Shown: positions 1-7,831, counted from the stretch's first letter. The stretch is 61,926 bases of DNA from Rikenellaceae bacterium (GCA_015060105.1 SUZD01000012.1:1-61926), one strand, 5' to 3'. Numbers and translations: made by a program. Notes: generated from the letters alone by a model not told the origin.

Positions 1-458
1 TCCAGAAAGCACAAGCGAAACAAAGTTGCTCCTTTTTCATTACCTGTGGTAATGGCAACTTTTGATTATAGTTCTCTTTTAATTTTCGCGATCGCACAGT
101 GACAGATGAGTTTGCTGAAAAATGCAAGAGTATACTGGGCGCGATAGATGCTGGAGATTTTAATCCTTTGGGATAGTCAGATATTATACTAAAAACCACC
201 CAACCCTCCCCCTCGATTTCGATGCAAAATTGTGAAAAAATCGAGTGATACAATTATGGAAATAGCCTTTTTCGAGCAGTTGCCAAATTGTAAGTAGTTG
301 AAACTTTGGGTATTAACGCTGTGGTTCAAGGATTCTGGTGGTACCACAAAAGAAGAGTAACGAGAGTTGCTCTTCTTTTTGTTTTTATGCAAACCGCTGC
401 AACTCCCTTGAATACATTTACGCCAAACCGTTTCCCTTAGGGCTATTGTTTTTTGTAG
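1..458. other. gene-poor left edge, possible decayed coding
   Basis: I see no convincing gene here. One short open stretch on the plus strand (72-176) reads through ...DEFAEKCKSILGAIDAGD... and ends in a stop, which could be the broken tail of a protein entering from outside the window. It is too short to assign. The region looks like island debris upstream of the recombinase remnant. Confidence 0.3.
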
Positions 459-674
459 GGAACACACACGCCTTCGCTTGGGAGGAAGGAGATTGCCGAC
501 TTATACGGAATAAAGAAGCCGCTGACGATGCACCTTGCCCGATACACCTTCGCCACGACAATCACCCTTGCCAATGATGTGAAACTCGAAAATGTATCGC
601 GAATGCTGGGACATACCTCAACCCGAATGACACTCCACTATGCTCACATTATGAACGAATCTCTCACCCAATAG
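459..674 (+). pseudogene. tyrosine recombinase (integrase), C-terminal remnant
   Basis: The reading frame open from 459 to the TAG at 672-674 gives a recognisable integrase tail: EIADLYGIKK, then LTMHLARYTFATTITLAND, then ENVSRMLGHTSTRMTLHYA. These match the HxxR box (here LTMHLARYTFAT, with Tyr where His is commoner after the Arg), the LGH box and the catalytic Tyr region (HYAHI) of phage-integrase-family recombinases. The N-terminal and core domains are absent and a TAG at 456-458 closes the frame upstream, so the gene is 5'-truncated. It marks a former integrative element in this gene-poor, accessory-looking stretch. Confidence 0.75.
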
Positions 675-765
675 ATGAACAAAGTAGCTGCGATTATGGG
701 GGAATAATCTGCACTGACGAAATTTGACATTGTTGGGATGTAGTTTTGCCGAAAAATAACACAAT

Positions 766-1806
766 ATGAAAAACAAAGAATATACCCACTTGCGGGAGCA
801 GGTGCAGAAAATCGAGGAGAGGATTCTTGCCATCACGGGCAAAAATGTGGAGTTTAATATGGCGTGGACTCGCTCGCAGCGCAAATGCGAGCAGGTGGAA
901 CGCCTAATCTGGAAGCGCAAACATCTGCTCGATAAAATGTTTGTTGCTACGTCCGAGGAGGTGGTGCGTATGGAGCAGGTGAACAGGCGTTTGTACGACC
1001 TCACGCAGAAAATGTATGCTCGCACGGAGGAAGTCTATCGCAAGATGGCGACCACAACCTACGACCCCGAATTTGATGACGATGTGGAGGTCGAGGGCTC
1101 GCTTAGGTTTTCGCCGAATGGGCACAGTTCTGTTTTGCCAATGGCGAATGACGACTATTACGGCTCGGATTTTTACGAGATGTTTTGCGTAATTGATTGG
1201 CTCTACACTTGCGAGCATCTGAAATTGGAAGAGGTCGAGCTTTGTTGGTGCCTCCGCTCACCTGCCGACTATCGCCACGAAATGACACGCGAAGAGTTGG
1301 GGATAAAAGATGACCTCAATGACGACACGACTTGGTATGAGTCTGTGCAGCCCGCTGCCGACAAGTTAAGCCACCTTTGCATCTGCCACGCCATTCACGA
1401 TTTAAGTTGCCACAAGCCCTACTCCATTCCCGACATTCTGCGTATGAACGACTTTTGCGTGGAGGTCAAGGTCACGCATCAGCATTGGGAGGAGCAAGAT
1501 GGCAGCGGTTGGAAGTGGTGGGAGCGTTGTTCGTTCGAGGAGTTTAGGGATAAGTTTGTGCGCGAGGCGGAGCAGAATCGTGCGCCACAAATCCGACTTG
1601 GGCAGGAGATAGCCAATCGCACACGCCAATATTTCCACGATTATCTGGAGGACTTATCCGCAGATATGCCGAGCGTGGAGCAGTGGAAGGAGCCATTATC
1701 CGATGAGGTCCACTATCGCTGGCGTCCGCAAAAAGATTGCTTCTACTTGGATGAAAACATAGATAACTACCTGCGAGAACTGTATGAAATGGTATGGAGG
1801 GGATAA
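766..1806 (+). CDS. hypothetical protein, coiled-coil N-terminus
   Basis: I do not recognise a function for this 346-aa protein. The first ~100 residues are charged and heptad-like (EQVQKIEERI, EQVERLIWKRKHLLDK), suggesting a coiled coil. A middle acidic segment (DPEFDDDVEVEG) is followed by a Cys/Trp/His-rich half with HAIHDLSCHKPYS, DILRMNDF and VTHQHW. No signal peptide or membrane segment is visible. It follows the recombinase remnant and precedes the UDG-like fragment, so it is probably island cargo. The start is the only good ATG after an AT-rich leader. Confidence 0.7.
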   Translation: MKNKEYTHLREQVQKIEERILAITGKNVEFNMAWTRSQRKCEQVERLIWKRKHLLDKMFVATSEEVVRMEQVNRRLYDLTQKMYARTEEVYRKMATTTYDPEFDDDVEVEGSLRFSPNGHSSVLPMANDDYYGSDFYEMFCVIDWLYTCEHLKLEEVELCWCLRSPADYRHEMTREELGIKDDLNDDTTWYESVQPAADKLSHLCICHAIHDLSCHKPYSIPDILRMNDFCVEVKVTHQHWEEQDGSGWKWWERCSFEEFRDKFVREAEQNRAPQIRLGQEIANRTRQYFHDYLEDLSADMPSVEQWKEPLSDEVHYRWRPQKDCFYLDENIDNYLRELYEMVWRG

Positions 1807-1827
1807 TCATTTAAACCCCTCCTTATA

Positions 1828-2055
1828 CTACAATTTACTTATTATTTCTGCGACTATCTTCTCTGTCGTACGTTGTGGTCGAGCTTTTGGGTGTGGCACC
1901 GAAATTATTTTGTTAGGCTCTATCTGTAACTCAGCAACAGCCTCTTGTGCTTTCTTCCCCATGGCAATAATTTTAGCAGGATTCACTCGTTTGCATTCAT
2001 TGATAAAAATTCCAATATCAAACTCGGTAACCTCTTTATTAGGTGTTTCTCGCAT
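1828..2055 (-). pseudogene. uracil-DNA-glycosylase-like C-terminal fragment
   Basis: The minus-strand frame from the ATG at 2055 gives 75 aa that look like the back half of a UDG-superfamily protein: a Rossmann-like strand KIIAMGKKAQEAV and the late motif ISVPHPKAR, equivalent to the conserved HPS-type motif in this superfamily. The N-terminal half with the GxDP-like active-site loop is missing, because the upstream sequence belongs to the opposite-strand small membrane protein. It is probably a truncated gene, although a short stand-alone protein cannot be excluded. Two further UDG-like proteins lie within 3 kb. Confidence 0.45.
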
Positions 2056-2070
2056 ATAATATTTGAGAGT

Positions 2071-2313
2071 ATGGAGCAGATAAAACATCAGAAACAAAAC
2101 CAAGAGCAGTTGCCATTTAGTGAGCAGTTGCGACAAAGTATTATAAATCAGCCGTGTGACCCTGCAAATTTGTGGGGTCGTGCGGCTGATTCGTTTCTGC
2201 AAAATAAGCGCAAACAGCGCATACGCACCATTATTGCGGTAGTGGTCGGCGTGGTTATCGGCGCATTGGCGATGCACTTTTTATCTTCGCCCGAGCGTTG
2301 GATTCGATTATAA
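2071..2313 (+). CDS. small single-pass membrane protein
   Basis: The predicted 80-aa protein has a polar Gln-rich N-terminus (MEQIKHQKQNQEQ), a middle PANLWGRAADSFLQ and one strongly hydrophobic helix (IIAVVVGVVIGALAMHFL) near the C-terminus, preceded by Lys/Arg. This predicts an N-in, tail-anchored topology. I assign no function. I chose the ATG at 2071 because the upstream in-frame extension overlaps the opposing UDG-like fragment and has no protein-like character. It lies 30 bp before the WYL regulator and could share its transcript. Confidence 0.6.
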   Translation: MEQIKHQKQNQEQLPFSEQLRQSIINQPCDPANLWGRAADSFLQNKRKQRIRTIIAVVVGVVIGALAMHFLSSPERWIRL

Positions 2314-2343
2314 TTTGTAACTTTACCTAAAATTCTGACCGTT

Positions 2344-3291
2344 ATGAGTACCGCAGGACTTATCAACCGCTATGTGTGGTTTGTAACGACCATCTATAAT
2401 CGAGGGCCTATTACGCTCGAAGAGATACAGCATCGTTTTGAGTCGCACTTTGGGCGTGGCGAGGAGCTTTCGGAGCGTCAGTTCCACCGCTACACCGATG
2501 CGGTGGAGGAGTTGTTCGACATCGAGATAAAGTATAGTCGCCCGCAGCGAGGTTATATCGTTGCCGACCGTGAGGGTATCGACAATATGGGTATGCGCAA
2601 GTGGCTGATTCAGACTTTCTCAGTGAATAATATTCTGCACGAGAGCCAAGACCTCAAAAACCGCATACTGCTTGAAGAAGTACCTTCGGGACAGCAGCAC
2701 TTGACGACTATTGTTGATGCAATGCGCGAGGGTGTGGCGCTATCGATGACCTACCATAGCTTTCATCGTGAGGAGCCTTCGACTTTTGAGGTAGAGCCAT
2801 ACTGCGTGAAACTCTTTGAGCAAAGATGGTATATGCTCGGCAAGAGCGAGGGATATGATGAACTGCGCTTGTATGCCCTCGACCGCATCAAAGTTTTGGA
2901 GCCTACCGAGCGTAAATTCAAACTGCCCAAGAAGTTCGATGCAGCAAAATTCTTTGAGGATTACTACGGAATTATTATCGGCGATGAAGATTTTGATGTC
3001 GAGCCTGTGGCATTGAAGGTCGATTCGTGGCAAAGCAAATATCTCCGCACCCTGCCTCTGCACCACTCGCAGGTTGAGGTGGAGCGCAACGAGGAGTACT
3101 CGATTTTCGAGTACCGCTTGTGTCCTTCGTTTGATTTTCAGCAGAAACTGCTCTCGATGGGCGACTCGGTGGGCGTGTTAGCTCCCGTAGCGCTCAAAGA
3201 TATTATCCGCAAGAAAGCCGAAACCACCGCAAATAACAATGCCTCGGCTGGCATGGGCTCGGGGTATAAGTTTAAGGTGTATAAGAAGTAA
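2344..3291 (+). CDS. WYL-domain transcriptional regulator
   Basis: This 315-aa protein starts with a helix-turn-helix-like region (NRGPITLEEIQHRF, then LSERQFHRYTDAVEE) and continues with a WYL domain. The ligand-pocket signature is visible as EVEPYCVKLFEQRWYMLGK and LRLYALDRIKVLE around residues 150-190, followed by the C-terminal extension seen in this family (VALKVDSW). WYL proteins sense nucleic-acid-type ligands and often control anti-phage or DNA-damage operons. The gene is followed 5 bp later by two UDG-like genes, so it is likely their regulator and co-transcribed with them. No frameshift or missing domain is seen. Confidence 0.85.
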   Translation: MSTAGLINRYVWFVTTIYNRGPITLEEIQHRFESHFGRGEELSERQFHRYTDAVEELFDIEIKYSRPQRGYIVADREGIDNMGMRKWLIQTFSVNNILHESQDLKNRILLEEVPSGQQHLTTIVDAMREGVALSMTYHSFHREEPSTFEVEPYCVKLFEQRWYMLGKSEGYDELRLYALDRIKVLEPTERKFKLPKKFDAAKFFEDYYGIIIGDEDFDVEPVALKVDSWQSKYLRTLPLHHSQVEVERNEEYSIFEYRLCPSFDFQQKLLSMGDSVGVLAPVALKDIIRKKAETTANNNASAGMGSGYKFKVYKK

Positions 3292-3296
3292 AAAGT

Positions 3297-4100
3297 ATGA
3301 AAACTTATAAAGAACGAGAAGAGGAGTTGTTTGCACGATGGATGGAGGCGTGCCGAGTGAAAGATGGCATAAATCCAGAGGAGGATTTTGCCTATGACGG
3401 CATCCTATTTCGTGGGGAACTTGAACTCTTAAATGGCTGTTGGATACGCCACTCGGGAAACGAAACCGAATTATGGGATAATGCACCTTGTCGCTTGCTG
3501 ATTCTAACCAAAGACACCACCCGTAACGGCGGTCAAGAGGATATACGCGAGGAGGCTGCTCTGAAAAACAACATTGAGGATAGGAAAGAGCCGGCAGCAG
3601 GAATGTATCGAAACTTAACATTGTGGTCGTATGCTCTGCTCAATGCGGTGCAAGGTGGCGAGATTGTAGAATACAACCAAACGCCCTGTTGGGATGAGTT
3701 GCGTGAGCACTACGCCTCTGCCCCGATTGCGCGTGTGAATTGTAAAAAAGAGATTGGGGAGAGTTCTATCAGAGATGAGGTGTTAAAGGCTCATATCGAA
3801 AGATATGCCGATTTACTCCAAGAGCAAATTGCGATGTACGATGCCGACATTATACTCTGCTGTGGAGGCGGCGGAATAATCAAAGATTTTGTAAAGAATA
3901 CCTACTTGCCAGACCTTGAAAAGTTTTCGGAGGCTGGTTGGGTATATTTTTCTCCTTCAACCCCAAAGATTGTGATAGATAGCTATCATCCATCCTATCC
4001 TAAATCACACAAAGATATTGAGTTGTACTACGAGCAGATGATGGCAGATTTGAAGGCGTTTCTGGGAGCTAATACTGATTATATAAAAAACGAAAAGTAA
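3297..4100 (+). CDS. UDG-fold-like hypothetical protein A
   Basis: This 267-aa protein resembles the next gene in architecture. It has an early beta-strand/loop CRLLILTKDTTR (the position of the UDG active-site motif), a central NLTLWSYALLNAVQ, a Rossmann strand YDADIILCCGGG and a late SYHPSYPKSHKD motif equivalent to the HPS loop. Sequence similarity to true uracil-DNA glycosylases is distant and the canonical GQDPY is absent, so any enzymatic role is inferred. It lies 5 bp after the WYL regulator and directly abuts protein B (stop at 4098-4100, ATG at 4101), which implies one operon and a joint function. Confidence 0.6.
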   Translation: MKTYKEREEELFARWMEACRVKDGINPEEDFAYDGILFRGELELLNGCWIRHSGNETELWDNAPCRLLILTKDTTRNGGQEDIREEAALKNNIEDRKEPAAGMYRNLTLWSYALLNAVQGGEIVEYNQTPCWDELREHYASAPIARVNCKKEIGESSIRDEVLKAHIERYADLLQEQIAMYDADIILCCGGGGIIKDFVKNTYLPDLEKFSEAGWVYFSPSTPKIVIDSYHPSYPKSHKDIELYYEQMMADLKAFLGANTDYIKNEK

Positions 4101-4814
4101 ATGAATATGGAGAATAAAGAGTATAAGTATGTAAAGTTTCTTCCATGGGTAGGAGAATACTACAAAAGCGGAGATGGATTTCAAGGAAAGAAAATTTTAA
4201 TTTTGGGCGATAGCCATTATTGCGAAACCTCGGCCAATAGAAATCATATATGTAACGAAAGATGGGTAGAAAATGGGAAAAAATGCTCATTTGATTGTAT
4301 GGATTACAATTGTTATAAGATGACTAGAAGTTTGATGGATAACGATTATCTTCCTTACAGAAAAGGGGATCAAGAAAATAAAAAGGAGTTTCGTTCTCAT
4401 TCGTGTTTCGAAAAGATTATATATGGGCGCAAATCAATTTCGACGGAGGACTCTTTGTGGTTTTGGAATAATGTAGTCTTTTATAACTATGTTCAACACT
4501 CTCAAAGTGGCACAAGCACGGAGTTGGAGCATCCCGAAGCAGCACCTATGTATAAATCTGCCTTAATTGAAGTGATTGAGAACTTGGTTCCGACCCCTAG
4601 CCACATAATAGTTTGGTCAAAAAGGTGTTTTGATATTTTGCCTAACGGCGTTAAAAAGGACAAAGAATTCATCGTTGGAGAATACAAAACAAGGGTTAGG
4701 GAATATTGTATCAATGGGAAAAGTGTTAGAGCAATTGAGATGAGACATCCTAGCAGGGCGGGGCAAGCGGAATGGCACTCCATACTCAAAGCCTTTCTTG
4801 AACTAGATGACTAA
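4101..4814 (+). CDS. UDG-fold-like hypothetical protein B
   Basis: This 237-aa protein contains a UDG-superfamily-like pattern: KILILGDSHYC near residue 30 (active-site loop position), WFWNNVVFYNYVQ, then the strand PSHIIVWSKRCFDILP and finally RAIEMRHPSRAG. Cys-rich CSFDCMDYNCYK between the first two motifs could bind metal. True family members excise damaged or modified bases, but this divergent branch has no known substrate that I can name. A second ATG two codons in (MEN...) is an equally possible start. It is part of the WYL/UDG-like unit, and its A+T-rich codons hint at lateral transfer. Confidence 0.6.
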   Translation: MNMENKEYKYVKFLPWVGEYYKSGDGFQGKKILILGDSHYCETSANRNHICNERWVENGKKCSFDCMDYNCYKMTRSLMDNDYLPYRKGDQENKKEFRSHSCFEKIIYGRKSISTEDSLWFWNNVVFYNYVQHSQSGTSTELEHPEAAPMYKSALIEVIENLVPTPSHIIVWSKRCFDILPNGVKKDKEFIVGEYKTRVREYCINGKSVRAIEMRHPSRAGQAEWHSILKAFLELDD

Positions 4815-4865
4815 TTACAACCTATTGTAGCGACAGTATAGAATAACTCAAAAAAGATAAAACCT

Positions 4866-5120
4866 ATGGAACAGAAATTTGATTTTTCGCAGGCTGATCC
4901 TCTGTTTGTTGAGGTGGCAAGATTTGTTGTAGAGAACAATAGAATGGCTTGTGGGAGCCCTTTGGAGCGTAAATTTGAGATTGGCTTCAATCGTTCCAGA
5001 CGCATCCTCGAGCAGTTGGAGGCTGCAGGTATTGTTGGCGAGGCAGTGCGCTGTAAACCTCGCACCGTACTCTGCACCGCTGAGGAGTTGGAACAAAAAC
5101 TCTCCGAGTGGCAGAAATAG
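4866..5120 (+). CDS. stand-alone FtsK-gamma-like winged-helix protein
   Basis: The 84-aa product aligns by eye with the gamma domain of FtsK/SpoIIIE. DPLFVEVARFVV opens the first helix, RKFEIGFNRSRRILEQLE is the recognition-helix region, and AGIVGEAVRCKPRTVL closes the wing. In FtsK this domain reads the polar KOPS sequences that steer the translocase to dif. Here no motor domain is present. A free gamma domain would be a small DNA-binding protein, perhaps a KOPS-reading adaptor or a competitor of host FtsK. It is the last gene before a clear terminator at 5142 and is likely in the WYL/UDG-like transcription unit. Confidence 0.7.
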   Translation: MEQKFDFSQADPLFVEVARFVVENNRMACGSPLERKFEIGFNRSRRILEQLEAAGIVGEAVRCKPRTVLCTAEELEQKLSEWQK

Positions 5121-5141
5121 CTAACTAATATAGACGACATT

Positions 5142-5176
5142 CCCCTCTCTGACAAGATATGGCAGAGAGGGGTTTT
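5142..5176 (+). terminator. intrinsic terminator after FtsK-gamma gene
   Basis: The stem CCCCTCTCTG (5142-5151) pairs with CAGAGAGGGG (5163-5172) and is followed by TTTT. It delimits the 2344-5120 unit. Confidence 0.8.
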
Positions 5177-5183
5177 ACTTTTG
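5176..5183 (+). promoter_or_regulatory. putative -7 box for the 5208-6596 pair
   Basis: TACTTTTG fits the Bacteroidota TAnnTTTG element and lies 25 bp upstream of the ATG at 5208, immediately after the preceding terminator. No good TTTG is seen 19-20 bp upstream, so the call is tentative. Confidence 0.4.
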
Positions 5184-5207
5184 TCGCAGAATCAAAACTA
5201 ATAATTG

Positions 5208-5510
5208 ATGACAAAAGACGAACTCCGAGAGGCTCTTCACCGTGAGATGCTCTTTTACTATTTTGCACAGCGGGAGCCTCGGCTCGAAATTCGCATGGGC
5301 GAGTCACTCATTAGTGCCGTCTGGCGAAAGATGCAGCCATACGCAAATTGCGGATTTCCTCGCCCGATAACCGAGACTGATATCGAAATGCTCTGCAACT
5401 GCTCGTTTGCGGGGCTATTCTGCTACGACCTCGAAGCAGGTGCCAAGCGAATTGCCCAACTCAAACAAGAATTAGCACAATCTAATAACACTATACCATT
5501 ACAATACTGA
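5208..5510 (+). CDS. hypothetical protein, 100 aa
   Basis: I recognise no family. The product is acidic-to-neutral and helical in appearance: TKDELREALHREMLFYYF, a middle with paired Cys (MLCNCSFAG), and a Gln/Glu-rich C-terminus. The ATG at 5208 is preferred over the TTG one codon earlier. The stop is 3 bp before the DnaE-like gene, so the two are almost certainly co-transcribed and possibly partners. Confidence 0.6.
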   Translation: MTKDELREALHREMLFYYFAQREPRLEIRMGESLISAVWRKMQPYANCGFPRPITETDIEMLCNCSFAGLFCYDLEAGAKRIAQLKQELAQSNNTIPLQY

Positions 5511-5513
5511 ACA

Positions 5514-6596
5514 ATGAACGAATACAAGATTAACATTCCGCGCCTAAAACTTTCCAAAAAATTTGCGAAATCACCAGCAAAATATCTGCGAAAAATCGTG
5601 ATTGACAATGCAGAAGAGAGAGGTCTATTAACCTCCGAAAACCGAGATGAGTATCTGCAACGCATCGACCACGAGATAGCTGTTTTCGAGCGATGTGGCT
5701 ATGTGGAGTATCTGCTTGGCGTGTCGCAGATGATCGAGGAAATGAGACTGTTGGGAATATCTTACTTTGCAGGTCGGGGTGTCTTTTCCGCCTCGTTGGC
5801 CTTTTATTGCTTGCGAATTACGAATATAGACCCCATAAAGCATGACCTTATGTTTGCCCGATTTATGCCCGAGGATAGCCCAAAGTTTATCGAGATGGAG
5901 TTGCTTATTGGTAAGTTTTTGCACCCATCTCATCTGCGAGATTTGGAGCAGGCGATGGCGTGCGATGAGAGCGAGGGGCATAGCGTAACGCTTGTAACAT
6001 CAAATATTGCAAGGCTTATTAGTCGGACAAACCACGAGATTTGGGATAAGTGCGGATTGATGCTGTCCGACTTGGCGAATGGCTGCGATTTGCGAATACC
6101 GCTCGACGATGCTGAGACTTATCGCTCGTTCCATTATGGCGACTTGGCGGGAATCTATTGCCTAAATCGTAGAAGGTTGGTAAATGAAATGTATTTTAAT
6201 CCGCCGACCTCGTTTGATGATTTGGTGCGCCTTTGTGCCATTCATTGGCACGGTGCGTTTGAGATGTTTAGCGAAAACGATTCACGATATTGCTTTCAGG
6301 AGGAGATTATGCGTGATGCAATGGCTTGTGGATTTAGTGAGGCGGAGGCTGATGATTTACGCCGTGCAGTTGGCAGAAAGCAGACCGAAAAGTTGGAGTT
6401 GTACCGCCCTCGCTGGGTGGCACAATATGGCGAAGCGAATTGGCAAACGATGACCGAACAGGGGTTGTATGCCTACCCCAAAGCCCACGCCGTGGTGCTC
6501 GCCTACCTTGCATACTCCACCGCCTACCTCAAAACCCAATTTCCCGAGCAGTTTACCCGAGCAGCGATGCGCGTAGCAGCAAGTGAAGATTTCTAA
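5514..6596 (+). CDS. miniature DnaE-like protein, catalytic motif lost
   Basis: The 360-aa product resembles pieces of DNA polymerase III alpha (usually ~1150 aa). CGYVEYLLGVSQMI matches the palm entry (YFLIVWD-type), GRGVFSASLAFY matches the GRGSAAGSLVAY loop, and ITNIDPIKHDLMFARF matches ITDIDPxxxxLLFERF. Directly after this, where real DnaE has PDIDIDF with two catalytic Asp, this protein has SPKFIEMEL and no DxD. The C-terminal part (EQGLYAYPKAHAVVLAYLAY, AYLKTQFPEQF) matches the NKSHAAAYALIAYQTAYLK segment near the fingers. PHP, tau-binding and OB regions are absent. It is probably a non-catalytic paralogue repurposed for regulation or interference. I am fairly sure of the DnaE relationship but not of the role. 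Confidence 0.7.
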   Translation: MNEYKINIPRLKLSKKFAKSPAKYLRKIVIDNAEERGLLTSENRDEYLQRIDHEIAVFERCGYVEYLLGVSQMIEEMRLLGISYFAGRGVFSASLAFYCLRITNIDPIKHDLMFARFMPEDSPKFIEMELLIGKFLHPSHLRDLEQAMACDESEGHSVTLVTSNIARLISRTNHEIWDKCGLMLSDLANGCDLRIPLDDAETYRSFHYGDLAGIYCLNRRRLVNEMYFNPPTSFDDLVRLCAIHWHGAFEMFSENDSRYCFQEEIMRDAMACGFSEAEADDLRRAVGRKQTEKLELYRPRWVAQYGEANWQTMTEQGLYAYPKAHAVVLAYLAYSTAYLKTQFPEQFTRAAMRVAASEDF

Positions 6597-6750
6597 CCAT
6601 AAAGATTTTATTGTATGAGAAATTTCATCTTTTTTTTAACTTCGCTGATATTCTATATTTCTTGTTCTGTGTATACTATATCAATTCACTTTTATTATGT
6701 ATAATGAGAGATGGTTGTTAATAGATATGCACCGTACAAATTAAAATAAA

Positions 6751-6781
6751 AACAGCGTTAGAAGTGATTTCTAACGCTGTT
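6751..6781 (-). terminator. terminator of the tRNA-Cys transcript
   Basis: Perfect 13-bp stem AACAGCGTTAGAA / TTCTAACGCTGTT with a short loop. On the minus strand it is followed by a T-rich tract (rc of 6741-6750). It lies just downstream of tRNA-Cys. Confidence 0.8.
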
Positions 6782-6786
6782 TCGTG

Positions 6787-6857
6787 AGGTCTGAAGCGGA
6801 TTCGAACCGCTGTAAATGGTTTTGCAGACCAGTGCCTAACCCCTCGGCCATCAGACC
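6787..6857 (-). tRNA. tRNA-Cys (GCA)
   Basis: The minus strand folds as a tRNA of 71 nt: acceptor stem GGTCTGA/TCAGACC, D-arm GCC...GGC, anticodon loop CTGCAAA with anticodon GCA, T-arm AGCGG TTCGAAT CCGCT and discriminator T. CCA is not encoded. Its 3' end faces the accessory region 1-6600, the usual side for integration of genomic islands. Confidence 0.95.
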
Positions 6858-7011
6858 ATTTCGAGAGATAGTTACCCTCATTCGGAGTGCAAATATACGA
6901 CTTTTTCGATTAACACCAAATTTCGCAGGCAACTTTTTTCTTTTTTTAGACCAACTGCTCTTAAAAACAGGCTCTCAAACTTCATTCAACAAGCCAATTA
7001 AACAAAAAATA

Positions 7012-7043
7012 TTTGGTGGTGCAGATTTAATTGCATAATTTTG
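7012..7043 (+). promoter_or_regulatory. ppa promoter
   Basis: TTTG at 7012-7015 and TAATTTTG at 7036-7043 are separated by 20 bp, matching the Bacteroidota -33/-7 consensus. The ppa ATG at 7086 lies 42 bp downstream. Confidence 0.75.
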
Positions 7044-7085
7044 TAGTGTTTCAAGCGCAATGTGCGCAAGCAAAAAACTCAAAAT

Positions 7086-7772
7086 ATGGGAAATAAAATC
7101 AATGACCCTATCGCACGACTAATGGGACTGCGATACAAATCACACCCTTGGCACGGTATCGAAGTTGGAGAGAAAGCACCCGAAGTGATTACCGCGTTTA
7201 TCGAGATGGTGCCAACCGACACCGTAAAATACGAATTGGACAAAGTGAGCGGTTACATCAAAATTGACAGGCCACAGAAATACTCAAACGTCATTCCCGC
7301 GCTTTACGGCTTTGTTCCGCAAAGTTTCTGCGGCGAGAGCGTTGCAAAATACTGTATGCAGCAGAGCGGCAGAGCCGACATCATTGGTGACGGCGACCCA
7401 TTGGATATTTGCGTACTTACCGAGCGCGACATCTCACACGGCGACATTATTGTCAGCGTGCGACCCATTGGCGGTTTCCGTATGTTGGACGGTAACGAGG
7501 CTGACGACAAAATCATCGCTGTTCTGCGTCACGATGTAACTTACAGCGGATACAACGACATCTCGGAGTTGCCCAAAGGCGTTGTGGATCGTTTGAAACA
7601 CTACTTCCTCACTTACAAGGATATGCCCGACACTGCGGCAGATAGTCGCAAAAAGAAGGTTGAGATTATCGATATCTATGGCAAGGAGGAGGCGTGCGAA
7701 ATCATCAATCGTTCGCTCGAAGACTACAAGTGTCACTTCGATTCGCTCGACGACATTCTTCGCAGAGTATAA
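7086..7772 (+). CDS. ppa: inorganic pyrophosphatase (family I)
   Basis: This 228-aa soluble pyrophosphatase hydrolyses PPi to 2 Pi in the cytoplasm and so drives biosynthetic reactions. Family I features are visible: the basic/aromatic substrate site (KIDRPQKYSNVIPALYGFVP) and the metal-binding acidic cluster GDGDPLDICVL. The length suits the longer Bacteroidota form. I chose the ATG at 7086 rather than the in-frame GTG at 7062, because the extension is not conserved-looking and a good promoter sits at 7012-7043. It is transcribed alone and converges on infB, sharing a bidirectional terminator. Confidence 0.92.
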   Translation: MGNKINDPIARLMGLRYKSHPWHGIEVGEKAPEVITAFIEMVPTDTVKYELDKVSGYIKIDRPQKYSNVIPALYGFVPQSFCGESVAKYCMQQSGRADIIGDGDPLDICVLTERDISHGDIIVSVRPIGGFRMLDGNEADDKIIAVLRHDVTYSGYNDISELPKGVVDRLKHYFLTYKDMPDTAADSRKKKVEIIDIYGKEEACEIINRSLEDYKCHFDSLDDILRRV

Positions 7773-7799
7773 GTTCTGTTTCTTTTACGCACAACAATA

Positions 7800-7831
7800 A
7801 AGGCGTTTCCTTTGGTGGAAACGCCTTTATT
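7800..7831. terminator. bidirectional terminator ppa/infB
   Basis: 11-bp stem AAGGCGTTTCC / GGAAACGCCTT (7800-7810, 7817-7827) flanked by A-rich and T-rich sequence. It serves convergent ppa (+) and infB (-). Confidence 0.85.

Noticed and set aside
338-577. 79-codon plus-strand frame overlapping the recombinase remnant
   Set aside because: The overlapping frame 459-674 carries the integrase motifs; this frame has none.
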